Of a DNA stretch of 11,907 nt, positions 11,779 to 11,907 are shown piece after piece. Origin of the DNA: Baffinella frigidus (Eukaryota > Cryptophyceae > Cryptomonadales > Baffinellaceae). The first letter of the stretch is position 1; each line of letters opens with the position of its first letter. The notes beneath the pieces are model-generated. The model saw nothing but the letters and a program-made list of their open reading frames with translations. It had not been told where the DNA came from and did no database searches. The position numbers were made by a program, and so were the translations under genes. The stretch is taken from positions 1,257,569 through 1,269,475 of the forward strand of contig MU646310.1 of the NCBI GenBank assembly GCA_026770585.1. Direction: 5' to 3'.

Positions 11779-11907
11779 TTTGGGGTCTGGGGTTTGGGGT
11801 TCGGGGTGTGGGGTGTGGGGTGTGGGGTGTGGGGTGTGGGGTTTGGGGTGTAGGGTGTGCGGTGTGGAGTTTGTGGTTTGGAGGTTGAGGTGTGGGGTGA
11901 GGAGTGG
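11779..11907 (+). repeat. GGGGTGT/GGGGTTT heptamer tract
   Basis: G-rich 7-bp units, mostly GTGTGGG with GGGGTTT and TGTAGGG variants, running to the end of the window and probably beyond. This is a fourth local variant of the heptamer. At least five consecutive GGGGTGT units are present around 11805-11840. Confidence 0.9.

Noticed and set aside
11367-11888. 173-codon plus-strand ORF
   Set aside because: Begins within a foldback arm and ends in the G-rich heptamer tract, with no recognisable domain between.

Overview
The window looks like repeat-rich, essentially non-coding eukaryotic nuclear DNA. Three things point that way. First, there are long tracts of a 7-bp unit related to TTTAGGG, the telomere repeat of land plants, many green algae and several alveolates. 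Second, there are microsatellites (CT, GA, AAG). Third, short inverted-repeat (MITE-like) elements are very dense, and there is no convincing gene. I found no bacterial operon structure, no rRNA or tRNA gene and no transposase or polymerase domain. An alga or protist with TTTAGGG-type telomeres is the most economical guess. The species cannot be named from this sequence, and the DNA could be subtelomeric or interstitial.

Layout. Positions 1-1220 hold a CT tract, three foldback elements and four dispersed copies of a repeat beginning GACCTGTTTCACGC. Positions 1221-1556 are a G-rich TTTAGGG-type tract. Positions 1590-1659 hold two adjacent perfect palindromes, followed by a 98-bp tandem duplication. 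Positions 2610-2878 are a C-rich heptamer tract (CCCTACA, reading TGTAGGG on the other strand). This is followed by a G-rich TTCAGGG tract to 3537 and a TTAAGGG tract near 4051-4141. Positions 4273-4915 are low-copy sequence with the only ORF that resembles an exon.

From 4916 to the end, foldbacks alternate with tandem and dispersed repeats. The main foldbacks are a 65-nt-arm palindrome at 4916-5065 (with a solo arm at 6527-6586), 5594-5746, 5983-6151, 8768-8891, 10121-10251, 10600-10747 and 11322-11476. The tandem families have unit sizes of 19, 26, 31, 31, about 46 and about 100-150 bp. The window ends in a GGGGTGT-type heptamer tract.

The best-supported biological story is small non-autonomous inverted-repeat transposons. 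The element at 10600-10747 has 30-bp terminal inverted repeats and a 5-6 bp target duplication. An element-free copy of its target survives about 100 bp downstream. Elements at 5983-6151 and 11322-11476 share their termini but not their interiors, so they look like one family. No gene cooperation can be described because no gene is secure; most long ORFs are by-products of repeats whose period is not divisible by three.
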